Positions 16,147 to 24,734 of a DNA stretch of 33,508 bases are shown here, piece after piece (within the stretch, counting starts at the first letter, position 1; the number at the start of each line of letters is the position of its first letter). A program made the translations under genes and the position numbers. This DNA comes from Rhodoferax sp. OV413. Lineage in GTDB: Bacteria; Pseudomonadota; Gammaproteobacteria; Pseudomonadales; Pseudohongiellaceae. Under the pieces are notes generated by a model that saw nothing but the letters and a program-made list of their open reading frames with translations, searched no databases and was not told the origin of the DNA. The stretch covers positions 1 through 33,508 of the forward strand of contig CALQJO020000031.1 of NCBI GenBank assembly GCA_943330915.2, given 5' to 3'.

Positions 16147-17838
16147 TCAGATGAAACTCAGCATCAGGTAAACCGCCAGCAAAATGATGACCCACTTGAC
16201 CATACTGCCAACCGGATGTGTGCTGGACAGCGCGCCGTCTGGGCCAAACTGTCTGGCGAGTGTCGGCGACAGCGCACCGATTTTATGCACCAGCGCGTTG
16301 TTCAGTTCACCAATGACTGCCAGCCGCGCCACAAAACCCTGAATGATCGTCGGACAAAGACGACGATACACCCAGTCAACATCCAGATTGGTGGATCGCA
16401 GTTCTGGCGGGTACATATTGCGCAGGTTCAGCCACACAAATGCCAGCGCAGAGAAGAACAGCAGCTGTGTCTGCGCCAGGATGTGTGTTGCGTCATAGGG
16501 GTTGTAGCTGGTGTCATACGGCAACAAGCTGTACAGCATCGACGGATAGACGCCGATGGTCACGCACAGTGCTGCCGCAATAAACATCGCCAACTGCATA
16601 TTGATCGGCGGATCGCTGACGCGAATGCCAGAGTCATGTGCAAAGAAAGCAAAGTACGGGATCTTGATGCCCGCATGGTGGAACACCCCGGCCGCCGAGA
16701 ACAGCAGCATCAGCCAGACCCAGTCGTAACCTTCTTCAATGGCTGCGCTCATGACCATGGACTTGCTGACAAATCCGCTGAACAGCGGGAATGCAGAGAT
16801 GGATGCGGCGCCCACAATACAGAACAGCGTGGTGCGCGGCATGGTTTTATACAGCCCGCCAAGATCAGAGCCGTTGATGCGTCCCGTCATGTGCAGGACA
16901 GCGCCCATGGTCATAAACAGCAGGCCCTTGAAGATGATGTCGTTAAAGGCGTGCGACACGGCGCCATTGATCGACAGTGCCGTGCCAATACCAATACCGA
17001 CCACCATAAATCCAACCTGGTTGATCAGGCTGTAGGCCAGAACACGGCGCAGATCATTTTCGATCACCGCAAAGAAAATCGGGAAGCAGGCCATGGCTGC
17101 GCCGATGTAAACCAGCATCTCAGTACCCGGGTAAGCGCGGGCCAGGGCGTACACCGCGACTTTGGTGGTAAACGCACTGAGGAAAACCGTGCCAGTCGGC
17201 GTGGCTTCCGGGTAGGCGTCGGTCAACCAGGTGTGCAGGAAGGGGAACGCGCACTTGATACCAAAGGCCAGGAAAATCAGCCAGCCGCCAAGGCTGCCGG
17301 TGCCAATCGCACCAAATGCCAGCGAGCCGGTGTCAGCCGCATGGAATAACAAACCAATCAGCAGAATCACCCCGGACAACACCTGGATAATCAGGTAGCG
17401 GATACCGGCAAAATACGAGCGCGAGGTGCGACGTGCCCAGATCAGGAACACAGAGGTCAGCGCCAGTAATTCCCAGAATACAAACAGCGTCAGCAGGTCG
17501 CCCGCGAACACCGCGCCCATCGCACTGCCCGCATAAAGCGGAGCAGCCACTTGTTGCACATTATCTTTGACATGCAAGGCATACAGCGTGGCGATAAAGG
17601 CAGCGATGTGGAATGCGTAACCAAATATCAGGCTCAGGCTGTCGACCTTGTAGGGCGTGAGTTCATAACCGAGAAAACTTGTCTGCCAGTAGATGCCCTC
17701 TGGCATTGTCATCAGGTGCAGACCGCCCAGAACCGGCGCCAGCAACAGGATGGTGCTGCGTAACCAGCCGCGGGTGACCGCAGCAAACAGTGCCGCGATA
17801 AAAAACGGCACAAAAGGAGGTAACTCAATGGCCCACAT
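16147..17838 (-). CDS. Third MrpD/NuoL-M-type antiporter subunit of the mrp operon
   Basis: This 563-aa polytopic protein belongs to the antiporter-like subunits shared by Mrp antiporters and complex I. Key residues are visible: the helix-5 glutamate E123 (LLTLFVFWELLALTSVF), helix-7 lysine K195 (AFGIKCAFPFLHTWLTDAYPEATPT), and helix-8 lysine K226 (FTTKVAVYAL). It is longer than the other two D-type subunits, with a C-terminal tail of about 100 residues (STNLDVDWVYRRLCPTIIQ...) that recalls NuoL/MrpA-type extensions. ATG 17838 has AGGAGG 7 nt upstream; an in-frame TTG at 17853 overlaps that site. The gene is last in the operon, overlapping the preceding small membrane gene by 14 bp. It may stand in for the N-terminal part of MrpA, which is not present as a full-length gene here. 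Confidence 0.85.
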   Translation of the reverse strand: MWAIELPPFVPFFIAALFAAVTRGWLRSTILLLAPVLGGLHLMTMPEGIYWQTSFLGYELTPYKVDSLSLIFGYAFHIAAFIATLYALHVKDNVQQVAAPLYAGSAMGAVFAGDLLTLFVFWELLALTSVFLIWARRTSRSYFAGIRYLIIQVLSGVILLIGLLFHAADTGSLAFGAIGTGSLGGWLIFLAFGIKCAFPFLHTWLTDAYPEATPTGTVFLSAFTTKVAVYALARAYPGTEMLVYIGAAMACFPIFFAVIENDLRRVLAYSLINQVGFMVVGIGIGTALSINGAVSHAFNDIIFKGLLFMTMGAVLHMTGRINGSDLGGLYKTMPRTTLFCIVGAASISAFPLFSGFVSKSMVMSAAIEEGYDWVWLMLLFSAAGVFHHAGIKIPYFAFFAHDSGIRVSDPPINMQLAMFIAAALCVTIGVYPSMLYSLLPYDTSYNPYDATHILAQTQLLFFSALAFVWLNLRNMYPPELRSTNLDVDWVYRRLCPTIIQGFVARLAVIGELNNALVHKIGALSPTLARQFGPDGALSSTHPVGSMVKWVIILLAVYLMLSFI

Positions 17839-18172
17839 GATGATCCTCCTCAACCGAGCGAGCGTGGCTGATCTCGTGCAGACGACGCTCTTCAGGCTTG
17901 TCGTAATAGTCTTCGTCGCGCATCAGAAAAGTGCGCATCCACTTGGCAATGACCACCAGCACCACACAACCGATAAATCCGTAAATCGGATAAAACGCCC
18001 AGAGGTTCTCCCATGGGTGGTAGGTGTAGCGGTTGATGACAAAATCCAGCACCACCAGCAACGCGCACAGGGCGTAAAAAACCCGCATCAGAATTTTAAC
18101 GTTGCGGGGTTTGTCAAAAAAATACACACGATCATCGTGGATCTGATCGTGTTTGATGTCGGGGTTGCTCAT
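17825..18172 (-). CDS. Small two-helix membrane protein in the mrp operon
   Basis: This 115-aa protein has two predicted membrane helices (about 29-47 and 59-78) with a short loop (NRYTYHPWENLWAFYPIYG) and charged, His-rich ends (HARSVEEDHHVGH). I do not match it to a named Mrp subunit. The fixed position between two D-type subunit genes suggests an accessory or assembly subunit of this antiporter type. ATG 18172 has AAGGA 7 nt upstream and is preferred to the ATG at 18190. Its 3' end overlaps the last mrp gene by 14 bp. Confidence 0.75.
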   Translation of the reverse strand: MSNPDIKHDQIHDDRVYFFDKPRNVKILMRVFYALCALLVVLDFVINRYTYHPWENLWAFYPIYGFIGCVVLVVIAKWMRTFLMRDEDYYDKPEERRLHEISHARSVEEDHHVGH

Positions 18173-18223
18173 CCTGTGGTCCTTATACATCGCCTGTCCG
18201 TCAATCGTCGGGACGACCTGACA

Positions 18224-19690
18224 TTATTGGGTTATTGAGGCAGCCAGTTCATACAGAGGCTGCGGAAAAACAAACAACACAAGGCACATCAACGCAGTGA
18301 ATGACAGCGCCAATAGCGAGGGCAAAGGCGCCTCTTTGATCGCCGGTCGTGCCACGCCATCAGCGGGCGGGAAAAATGCCAGAATTGGGATCGGTAACAG
18401 GTAGGCGATATTGAGCAAGGAGCTCAGCATCAGCACGCCCATGATAAACATCTGGTCAGCGTCCAGCGCCCCGCTTAACAGGAACCATTTGCTCCACGAA
18501 CCACCGGTGGGCGGCAAGCCGATGATGCTTAATGTTCCGATCAGGAACGCTGCCATGGTGACCGGCATTTGCCAGCCAATACCGCGCAGTTGGCTGACAT
18601 CCGTTTTATGCAGGGTGACCAGAATCGCGCCGGCGCAGAAGAACAAGGTGATCTTGCCAAAGGCGTGCATGGCAATGTGCATGGCGCCCCCGGTAATGCC
18701 AGCGTCGGTAGCCAGCAACATGCCCGCGGTGATGTAACTGAGCTGACTGACGGTGGAATACGCCAGTCGCTTCTTGAGATTGTCCTGTCGCATGGCAATC
18801 AGCGACGCGATGATGACGGACGCACCAGCCAGGTAGAGCAAGGCATCCGTGGTCGGTAGCTCATTCAGGAAATCCAGACCAAAGATAAACGTACCGACTT
18901 TCAGCAGCGTAAACACACCGGCCTTAACCACGGCAACCGCGTGCAGCAAGGCGCTGACCGGTGTGGGTGCCACCATCGCGGCAGGTAGCCAGCGGTGGAA
19001 CGGCATAATCGCTGCCTTACCCACACCAAACACAAACAGCACCAGCAGCGCGCCACCCACTGCGACTGATGTACCTGCGGGGAATACACCGCCTTGGGTG
19101 AATTCCAGCGTGCCAGCCACAAAATAAGTGCCAAGAATCGCAAACAGGAAAAACGCAATCGAGGTGCCCAGCAGAATGCCCAGGTACGTGCGGCCACCCT
19201 TTTTAGCCTCAGCCGTGCCCGCGTGTGTCACCAGCGGATAGGTAGACAGCGTGAGTACTTCGTAGAAGATAAACAGCGTGAACAGGTTGGAGGCAAAAGC
19301 AACGCCAAACACACTGCCAATCGCCAGTGCAAAACAGGCGTAAAAGCGCGTCTGGTTTTCTTCATGGTGGCTGCGCATGTAACCGATGGCATAAAAAATG
19401 GTCACCAGCCACAACACGCCGGCCACCAACGCAAAAATCATCCCCATGGCTTCCAGTCGGAATGACAGGCTCAGGCCCGGCATGATCTCAAACCAGTTCA
19501 CCTCAACCGCAATGCCCGCCTTGAAGGTGTTGTAAAGCCCGATGACCAGTGCCAGCACAATCAGGCTGGCAATCACCGAGACCGCCTCGCGCACATTCTC
19601 GGAGCGGCCGGTCAGCAAGATGCCGGCTATAGCCAGCACCGGCACCAGCATGGTCAGTTGCAGCATCAGTTCAGGAGTAAGAGAGTTCAT
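18224..19690 (-). CDS. mrpD: Mrp-type cation/proton antiporter subunit D (second copy)
   Basis: This 488-aa protein has about 14 membrane helices and belongs to the antiporter-like subunits. Conserved charged residues are E144 (LFTLFIFYEVLTLSTY), K225 (GVGKAAIMPFHRWLPAAMVAPTPVSALLHA), H250 and K256 (AVVKAGVF). The RWLPxAMxAPTPVSALLHA form is close to that of MrpA/NuoL-like rather than MrpD-like proteins, so this copy may supply the MrpA N-terminal function. The start ATG 19690 shares its A with the stop of the preceding gene (TGATG). GGAGGG lies about 9 nt upstream. Confidence 0.88.
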   Translation of the reverse strand: MNSLTPELMLQLTMLVPVLAIAGILLTGRSENVREAVSVIASLIVLALVIGLYNTFKAGIAVEVNWFEIMPGLSLSFRLEAMGMIFALVAGVLWLVTIFYAIGYMRSHHEENQTRFYACFALAIGSVFGVAFASNLFTLFIFYEVLTLSTYPLVTHAGTAEAKKGGRTYLGILLGTSIAFFLFAILGTYFVAGTLEFTQGGVFPAGTSVAVGGALLVLFVFGVGKAAIMPFHRWLPAAMVAPTPVSALLHAVAVVKAGVFTLLKVGTFIFGLDFLNELPTTDALLYLAGASVIIASLIAMRQDNLKKRLAYSTVSQLSYITAGMLLATDAGITGGAMHIAMHAFGKITLFFCAGAILVTLHKTDVSQLRGIGWQMPVTMAAFLIGTLSIIGLPPTGGSWSKWFLLSGALDADQMFIMGVLMLSSLLNIAYLLPIPILAFFPPADGVARPAIKEAPLPSLLALSFTALMCLVLFVFPQPLYELAASITQ

Positions 19691-21168
19691 CAACGCAGCC
19701 CTCCAAACAGATCTGCAGCCGCCATTTGAGAAACGCCCACCGTCAGGCTGGTCTCAATACCAAAATACAGATTCGCCAGCACCAGAATCCACATGGGAAT
19801 CAGCAAGGCAGCAGGTGCCTCTTTTACATCGGGTGTGGATTCTGAGACAGGTTTGAAATAGGCCACTTCAATGACGCGCCAGATGTACACAACGGATAAC
19901 AGCGACCCCAGCAGAATCGCCGCGGCCACCGGCCACCAGCCGTTTTCAAGTGCGGCCGAGACCAGATACCACTTGCTGATAAAACCCACTGTCAGCGGCA
20001 CGCCGATCAGGCTGAGACCGCCTATCAGAAACGCCGCCATGGTGAGCGGCATGCGCGATGCAATGCCGTGCATTTGGGACAACTGGGCAATGCCCATGCG
20101 GTAAACCACTGCTGCCAATGCCAGAAACAGCGCGCCCTTCATCAGGCCATGGTTCAGCATGTGCAGCAGCGTTGCCATGATGCCGGTCTGGCTGGCAAAG
20201 CTGATGCCCAGCATGATGTAACCCACTTGCGCCACACTGGAATACGCTAGCATTCGCTTAAGATTATCCTGATAAATGGCGACCACGGAGGCCACAAAAA
20301 TACCCGCGATTCCCAGTGTCAGCAGCACTTCCTGCAAGGGGAAATGTGTAAATGAAAACTCGAATCCGAACACATCAAAAATAAAACGGATCATCACATA
20401 CACAGCAACCTTGGTTGCCGTTGCTGCCAGAAAGGTGGTGACAATCGACGGCGCAAATGTGTAGGCGTTTGGCAACCACAGATGCAGGGGGAACAAGGCC
20501 AGCTTCATGCATACACCGACAATCAAGAAGGCAAACGCGGTGAACACCGTTTTGGTATTCTCAACGTCGGGCAGGCGCTGCGCGAGGTCGGCCATGTTCA
20601 AGGTGCCGGTCATCACATACATCAGTCCGATACCAATCAGGATAAACGTGGCACCAATGGTGCCCGCAACCAGATATTGAAAAGACGCCCACAACGCCCT
20701 GCGATCCTTCCCCAGCGCTATCAGTGTGTAAGTTGCCAGCGAAGATATTTCGAGAAAAACAAACACGTTAAACGCATCACCGGTCGCGGTAATGCCCAGC
20801 AGTCCTGCCATACACAACAGCCACGCGATATAGAAAAACGTGTGTCTGTTTTCAGGAATCTCGTTCTCGATGCTGGTGCGTGACGCGAGCAGTGCAAGCG
20901 CACTGATGGCAGATATCAGCACCAACAACGGCGCGTTGAGCATATCAACGCGGTATTCGATACCCCAGGGCGCTTCCCAGCCGCCGAGTTCATAACTGAC
21001 AGGCCCGGATTGCATTACCTGAGACAGCAACGCCACACTGACCGCCAGCGTCATAAATGCGACCAGCGTAGCAAATGCCCACGCTAGCTCGCTTTTGCGC
21101 AGCAGCAGGCAGATTGGTGCCGCAATCAGGGGAATAATCACCTGCAGAACTGAAAGATGCACAATCAT
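19690..21168 (-). CDS. mrpD: Mrp-type cation/proton antiporter subunit D
   Basis: This 492-aa polytopic protein is the best candidate for true MrpD. It has DMLNAPLLVLISAIS (about 75-89), the helix-5 glutamate E140 in DAFNVFVFLEISSLATYTLIALG, helix-7 K222 (GVCMKLALFPLHLWLPNAYTFAPS), helix-8 K253 (TATKVAVYVMIRF), and LKRMLAYSSVAQVGYI later on. MrpD works in the membrane arm that couples Na+ (or K+) and proton movement. Its start overlaps the mrpC stop by 4 nt (ATGA), and its stop overlaps the next D subunit by 1 nt. Confidence 0.9.
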   Translation of the reverse strand: MIVHLSVLQVIIPLIAAPICLLLRKSELAWAFATLVAFMTLAVSVALLSQVMQSGPVSYELGGWEAPWGIEYRVDMLNAPLLVLISAISALALLASRTSIENEIPENRHTFFYIAWLLCMAGLLGITATGDAFNVFVFLEISSLATYTLIALGKDRRALWASFQYLVAGTIGATFILIGIGLMYVMTGTLNMADLAQRLPDVENTKTVFTAFAFLIVGVCMKLALFPLHLWLPNAYTFAPSIVTTFLAATATKVAVYVMIRFIFDVFGFEFSFTHFPLQEVLLTLGIAGIFVASVVAIYQDNLKRMLAYSSVAQVGYIMLGISFASQTGIMATLLHMLNHGLMKGALFLALAAVVYRMGIAQLSQMHGIASRMPLTMAAFLIGGLSLIGVPLTVGFISKWYLVSAALENGWWPVAAAILLGSLLSVVYIWRVIEVAYFKPVSESTPDVKEAPAALLIPMWILVLANLYFGIETSLTVGVSQMAAADLFGGLR

Positions 21169-21518
21169 GCTTGTTTATCCTTGGCGTGAATGTCGTCCTC
21201 TTCCACGGTGCCGTAGCTCTCGTGGATGCGCACTACAATGGCAAGCCCCAGCGCCGTGGTGGCAATGCCCACCACAATGGCGGTAAGGATCAGTACGTGT
21301 GTCAGCGGGTTTGAGTACAGTGTTATGCCGTCTGCCAGCACAGGGGCTGTGCCGCCGGTAATTTTGCCCATGCTGATGTACATGATAAAAACCGAGGTCT
21401 GAAAAATGGTCAGCCCTATCAGTTTTTTGATGAGATTGTTGCTGCAGATAACGATGTAGAAACCAATCATCATCAGCACAATCACAACCCAGTAATTAAA
21501 CAGCCCAAGAAACTCCAT
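21165..21518 (-). CDS. mrpC: Mrp-type antiporter subunit C (NuoK-like)
   Basis: This 117-aa protein with three membrane helices is the NuoK-like subunit C. The signature YSNPLTHVLILTAIVVGIATTALGLAIVVRI (about residues 67-97) matches the conserved C-terminal helix of MrpC/MnhC, and the first helices carry SNNLIKKLIGLTIFQTSVFIMYI. Length is normal. It overlaps mrpD by 4 nt and the preceding fusion gene by 1 nt, which implies coupled translation. Confidence 0.92.
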   Translation of the reverse strand: MEFLGLFNYWVVIVLMMIGFYIVICSNNLIKKLIGLTIFQTSVFIMYISMGKITGGTAPVLADGITLYSNPLTHVLILTAIVVGIATTALGLAIVVRIHESYGTVEEDDIHAKDKQA

Positions 21519-22516
21519 CAGTCAGCCTCTCCCTCTTTCTGGCTGCGTGCCGTAAACGTAAAGAAGATTATGATCATCACCGAGGCGACGGTGATGCCAA
21601 CACCGAGTTCCACCAGCAGAATGCCCAGCATCTGGCCCGCGACAGGATCGTCGGACAGGAAGTTATAATCGAGAAAATTTCCGCCGTTGATCATTGCCAC
21701 AACACCGACACTGCCATAGAGCAAAACACCCAGTGCCGACAGCAGTTGCACCAGCGTATGGTTAACAACGTTGCGGGCGGCGGTCAGACCGAACAACATG
21801 GCATACAGGATAAAAGCTGACGCAAAAATTACCCCGGCCTGGAAGCCACCGCCGGGTCCGTACTCGCCATGGAACTGCACATACAAGGCAAACAGCATGA
21901 TCAGCGGAATCAGCATTTTTGACACGATACGCAGCACAACGTGATCACTCATCAAAGCGGTCTGCACAACAGGCATCTTGGTGGCGTTGCTCATAACCAT
22001 CGCCAGCACGCCGATGCCCGCCGTGAAGATCACCACCACCTCGCCAAAGGTATCGTAGCCACGGTAGCTCGCCAGGATAGAAGCCACCACGTTTGGAATG
22101 CCGATCTCGGTGGCCGAATCATTAAGGTAACGGGGAACAACATGAGTCTGTACGGGCGCATCGGCTGTTCCAAAACCGGGCATGTCCTGAGTTCCGTAAA
22201 TCAGCAGGGCGCCCGTGACGGTGACCAGCACCAGCGCAAGCACAGGCCTGTAATCCGCTTGTGGTTTAACTGACGCCTTCTCAAAGCGGCCGGTCATCGA
22301 CAAGGTGGTCAGGACAAGAAGTGTTGATATTCCGGCGCCAACGGCGGCCTCTGTAAACGCAACATCATGTGCATCCATGAGCACAAAAAAACTGGCGGAT
22401 AACAGGCCATAAATACCCGCCAGCATAGTCACAGCAAACAGGTCTTTGACGCGCACAATCGCAATTGCGGTAGTGACCAGCATCAAAATAATCACCACAT
22501 GAACAAATGATTCCAT
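21518..22516 (-). CDS. mrpB: Fused DUF4040 / MbhE-like / MrpB antiporter subunit
   Basis: This 332-aa protein joins three modules. Residues about 1-77 are a DUF4040 (MbhD-like) segment, with VAFTEAAVGAGISTLLVLTTL. Residues about 85-175 resemble MbhE (NVVASILASYRGYDTFGEVVVIFTAGIGVLAM). Residues about 190-325 are MnhB/MrpB (HGEYGPGGGFQAGVIFASAFIL). In classical Mrp operons the first two modules form the C-terminal end of the large MrpA protein, so this operon has a split MrpA whose tail is fused to MrpB. ATG 22516 with GGAGG 9 nt upstream is preferred to the GTG at 22522. It follows mrpG after 2 bp. Confidence 0.88.
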   Translation of the reverse strand: MESFVHVVIILMLVTTAIAIVRVKDLFAVTMLAGIYGLLSASFFVLMDAHDVAFTEAAVGAGISTLLVLTTLSMTGRFEKASVKPQADYRPVLALVLVTVTGALLIYGTQDMPGFGTADAPVQTHVVPRYLNDSATEIGIPNVVASILASYRGYDTFGEVVVIFTAGIGVLAMVMSNATKMPVVQTALMSDHVVLRIVSKMLIPLIMLFALYVQFHGEYGPGGGFQAGVIFASAFILYAMLFGLTAARNVVNHTLVQLLSALGVLLYGSVGVVAMINGGNFLDYNFLSDDPVAGQMLGILLVELGVGITVASVMIIIFFTFTARSQKEGEAD

Positions 22517-22518
22517 AA

Positions 22519-22869
22519 TCACACACCTCCCGATGGCTTGGTGTCCGCTTCAAGGACGCCGGACTTTCCGGGAAGCAGAGGTTTCAGCCCGCTGTGTAAG
22601 GCGGCTTTCGCCAAGGCATGGCCAGCGGTCGGACCTGTTAACAACACAAACACCAGAATCATGATCAGCTTGGCAAGCACTATCCAGGTAGGGGCCTGCA
22701 ACATTAATCCGGCCAGAATCATGCCGGTCGCCAATGTGTCAGTGACGCTGGCAGCATGCATGCGTGTGAAGAAATCAGGAAATCTCAGCAGCCCGACAGA
22801 GCCGGAGATACACAGCAGTCCACCGATGACCAACAGGGCCCAACTGAGGTAAGTCGCTACGATGCTCAT
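22519..22869 (-). CDS. mrpG: Mrp-type antiporter subunit G
   Basis: This 116-aa protein has three membrane helices and the MnhG/MrpG signature GSVGLLRFPDFFTRMHAASVTDTLATGMILAG (residues about 23-54). The polar C-terminal tail (LLPGKSGVLEADTKPSGGV) is cytoplasmic or periplasmic. Length is usual. The subunit is needed for assembly of the Mrp complex in studied systems. It starts 2 bp after the mrpF stop. Confidence 0.92.
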   Translation of the reverse strand: MSIVATYLSWALLVIGGLLCISGSVGLLRFPDFFTRMHAASVTDTLATGMILAGLMLQAPTWIVLAKLIMILVFVLLTGPTAGHALAKAALHSGLKPLLPGKSGVLEADTKPSGGV

Positions 22870-22871
22870 GA

Positions 22872-23156
22872 TTAATCCTTCACCGTCTCGCTGTTGGCTG
22901 ATTTACCCGGCGAGGAGTACTCAAAAAACCGGAGTATTCCTATCACCGTAATAAAATTCATCAGGGCATACACCATTGCTATGTCAAGGAATTCCGGGCG
23001 CCCCATCAGGAAACCCACAATTGCAATCAGCAGCACGGTTTTAGTGCCAAAGACGTTAACTGCCAGAATGCGGTCGTACAGTGTTGGTCCCGCATAGGCC
23101 CGGAACAGCGCAAGCGCCATCGCCACCAACACGGCTATTGTTACGGCGGTAAACAT
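22872..23156 (-). CDS. mrpF: Mrp-type antiporter subunit F
   Basis: This 94-aa protein has three membrane helices and the MnhF/MrpF signature YAGPTLYDRILAVNVFGTKTVLLIAI (residues about 21-46), followed by RPEFLDIAMVYALMNFI. Length and placement between mrpE and mrpG are the usual ones. It is separated from both neighbours by only 2 bp. Confidence 0.92.
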   Translation of the reverse strand: MFTAVTIAVLVAMALALFRAYAGPTLYDRILAVNVFGTKTVLLIAIVGFLMGRPEFLDIAMVYALMNFITVIGILRFFEYSSPGKSANSETVKD

Positions 23157-23158
23157 AG

Positions 23159-23632
23159 TTATTTATCCAGTTTGCGCACACGCGCTTCCATCTCACCGCT
23201 TTCAATCTCAGCGATGGAGCTTTTGTCGAGCGCGTGTACGGTGATTGAATTGTCTGTCACTTCTGTGGTGACGGTTCCGGGGGTGAGGGAGATAGAGTTT
23301 GCATAAATGACCTTGCCAATCTCGCTCAGGTGATCCATTTTGATGGTGACCAGTGCCGGCTGCAGGTGCAGATTACTGCGCCATATTGTGCCTACCACTT
23401 TGATATTGGATATCACCAGTTCCTTCAGCAGCCACAAGTAATAACCGGGGATGTTTTTTGTCAGATTCAAGGGCTGCGATTCACTATCAATTACTTTCAT
23501 GCGGCTGGAAATCAACAACACCAGCAGCACGGATGCTGTGCCCAGACCGTACATCAATGGCTTGAAAAGACCCGAGTTCAGAGCCCAGAACGCAACCAGC
23601 AAAACACCCAGACTTAAGGTTTGTATTTTCAT
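23159..23632 (-). CDS. mrpE: Mrp-type antiporter subunit E, first gene of the operon
   Basis: This 157-aa protein has N-terminal membrane helices (about residues 5-43), the LLKELVISNIKVVGTIW stretch and the MnhE/MrpE signature IYANSISLTPGTVTTEV (about 109-125), followed by a small soluble domain. It is the first gene of the antiporter operon. ATG 23632 has AGGGA 7 nt upstream. The promoter must lie in the 382-bp region shared with the divergent two-component operon, but I could not fix a convincing -35/-10 pair for this strand. Confidence 0.9.
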   Translation of the reverse strand: MKIQTLSLGVLLVAFWALNSGLFKPLMYGLGTASVLLVLLISSRMKVIDSESQPLNLTKNIPGYYLWLLKELVISNIKVVGTIWRSNLHLQPALVTIKMDHLSEIGKVIYANSISLTPGTVTTEVTDNSITVHALDKSSIAEIESGEMEARVRKLDK

Positions 23633-24014
23633 GTTGATCCCTGCACATTTTTGCTCAAACGACAGTAAAAAATTATGTTTACATGAGTGGATTTTCTGCA
23701 GTTTCTATTGCACCGATTGGGCGGTTATTTCTGCAGAATCGTCACTGAAATAGAGGGTGGACAAGATCAACATGGCTATAAAATTGAGTGTGATCGCTGG
23801 CAGTAGTCCGGCTTTCTTCACAAAAGCCCCGATTCAAGCTCCGAGCAGATATTCACACCAACATTGTGAAAAAGTTTGTCAAATGTGCAAATAAGTATGT
23901 GATGGCCGTGTCCCTGCTGCGGCGAGCAGCGGGTCTATGTTATGGTGCGACCGGCCCGATACTGGGGATCAATGCGTTGTTAAAGTGGTTTAAACCGGTT
24001 GGTAAAGGGGGCGT
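23633..24014. promoter_or_regulatory. 382-bp divergent control region between mrpE and the response-regulator gene
   Basis: No gene is visible here; the stretch is A/T-rich next to G/C-richer coding sequence. It holds a direct repeat of TTTCTGCAG (23693-23701 and 23728-23736), the second inside the palindrome TTCTGCAGAA (23729-23738); a small hairpin CTGCT/AGCAG (23914-23918, 23925-23929); and an AACCGGTT palindrome just ahead of the regulator gene. An OmpR-type regulator acting on both operons could bind here. No promoter on either strand fits the consensus well. Confidence 0.45.
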
Positions 24015-24734
24015 ATGACAGTCAGCCATAGTGTTTTGGTTGTTGATGATGACAAAGATATTCGCGACCTTTTGCACAAATTGTTTCTGGCAGAAGGCTA
24101 CCGATGTTCTGTCGCGGGCAACGGTGATGAAATGTTTGCGCGCCTGGCCCAAGAACGGTTTGACCTGATTTTGCTGGATGTGATGATGCCGGGGCGAGAT
24201 GGATTCGAATTGTGCAGAACCTTGCAATCGGATCCTGCAATGCCGCCCGTCATCATGCTGACAGCCAAGGACGAAGAGATAGACAGAGTGGTTGGCCTAG
24301 AGCTGGGTGCTGACGATTACATCGTAAAACCCTTTGGGCGCCGCGAGTTGATGGCGCGTGTCAAAGTGGTGTTTCGTCGTGTGCAAAACAGCCATCGGCG
24401 AGTCAGTGGGGTCAAGGGTAACTTTCTGTTCGGAGGCTGGTGTTTCAGGCCGGCTCAGATGGAACTGGTCGACGCCGAGTCGGCTGTTGTGCCCTTGTCC
24501 TCCAGTGAAACCGAGTTGCTGTTGGCTTTTGTGCAGAATCCACAGATTCCGTTGTCGCGCGATCGCTTGCTGGACTTGACCAAAGGCCGTTCAGTGGCGC
24601 CGTTTGACCGCAGTATTGATTCTCACATCAGTCGCCTGCGCCGCAAATTGCGTGACGATGCCAAGCAGCCAGAAATCATCAAAACCTCCTGGGGCAAAGG
24701 TTACATCTTCACCTTCGCAGTCGAGTCTGTGTGA
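24015..24734 (+). CDS. OmpR/PhoB-type response regulator
   Basis: This 239-aa protein has a receiver domain (about residues 5-120) with the acidic pair at D11-D13, the phospho-acceptor D55 (LILLDVMMPG), T83 (MLTAKD) and K105 (DYIVKPFGRRE). A winged-helix DNA-binding domain follows (about 135-235), with LSSSETELLLAF, RSVAPFDRSIDSHISRLRRKL and the terminal GKGYIF wing. All phosphorelay residues are in place. The ATG follows an AAGGGGG site at short spacing. The stop overlaps the histidine-kinase start by 1 nt (TGATG), and the operon goes on to earP and efp. The stimulus is unknown. The divergent mrp operon is a natural candidate target. Confidence 0.92.
   Translation: MTVSHSVLVVDDDKDIRDLLHKLFLAEGYRCSVAGNGDEMFARLAQERFDLILLDVMMPGRDGFELCRTLQSDPAMPPVIMLTAKDEEIDRVVGLELGADDYIVKPFGRRELMARVKVVFRRVQNSHRRVSGVKGNFLFGGWCFRPAQMELVDAESAVVPLSSSETELLLAFVQNPQIPLSRDRLLDLTKGRSVAPFDRSIDSHISRLRRKLRDDAKQPEIIKTSWGKGYIFTFAVESV

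Noticed and set aside
16006-17349. Long plus-strand open frame of 447 codons opposite an mrp gene
   Set aside because: It is antisense to a clear antiporter subunit, has a His/Gln/Arg-rich low-complexity translation typical of shadow frames, and contains the terminator hairpin at its start.
23860-23960. Sigma-70 promoter for the response-regulator operon
   Set aside because: TTGTCA and TATGTT hexamers occur, but no pair has both a good match and a 16-18 bp spacer, so no precise promoter is called.
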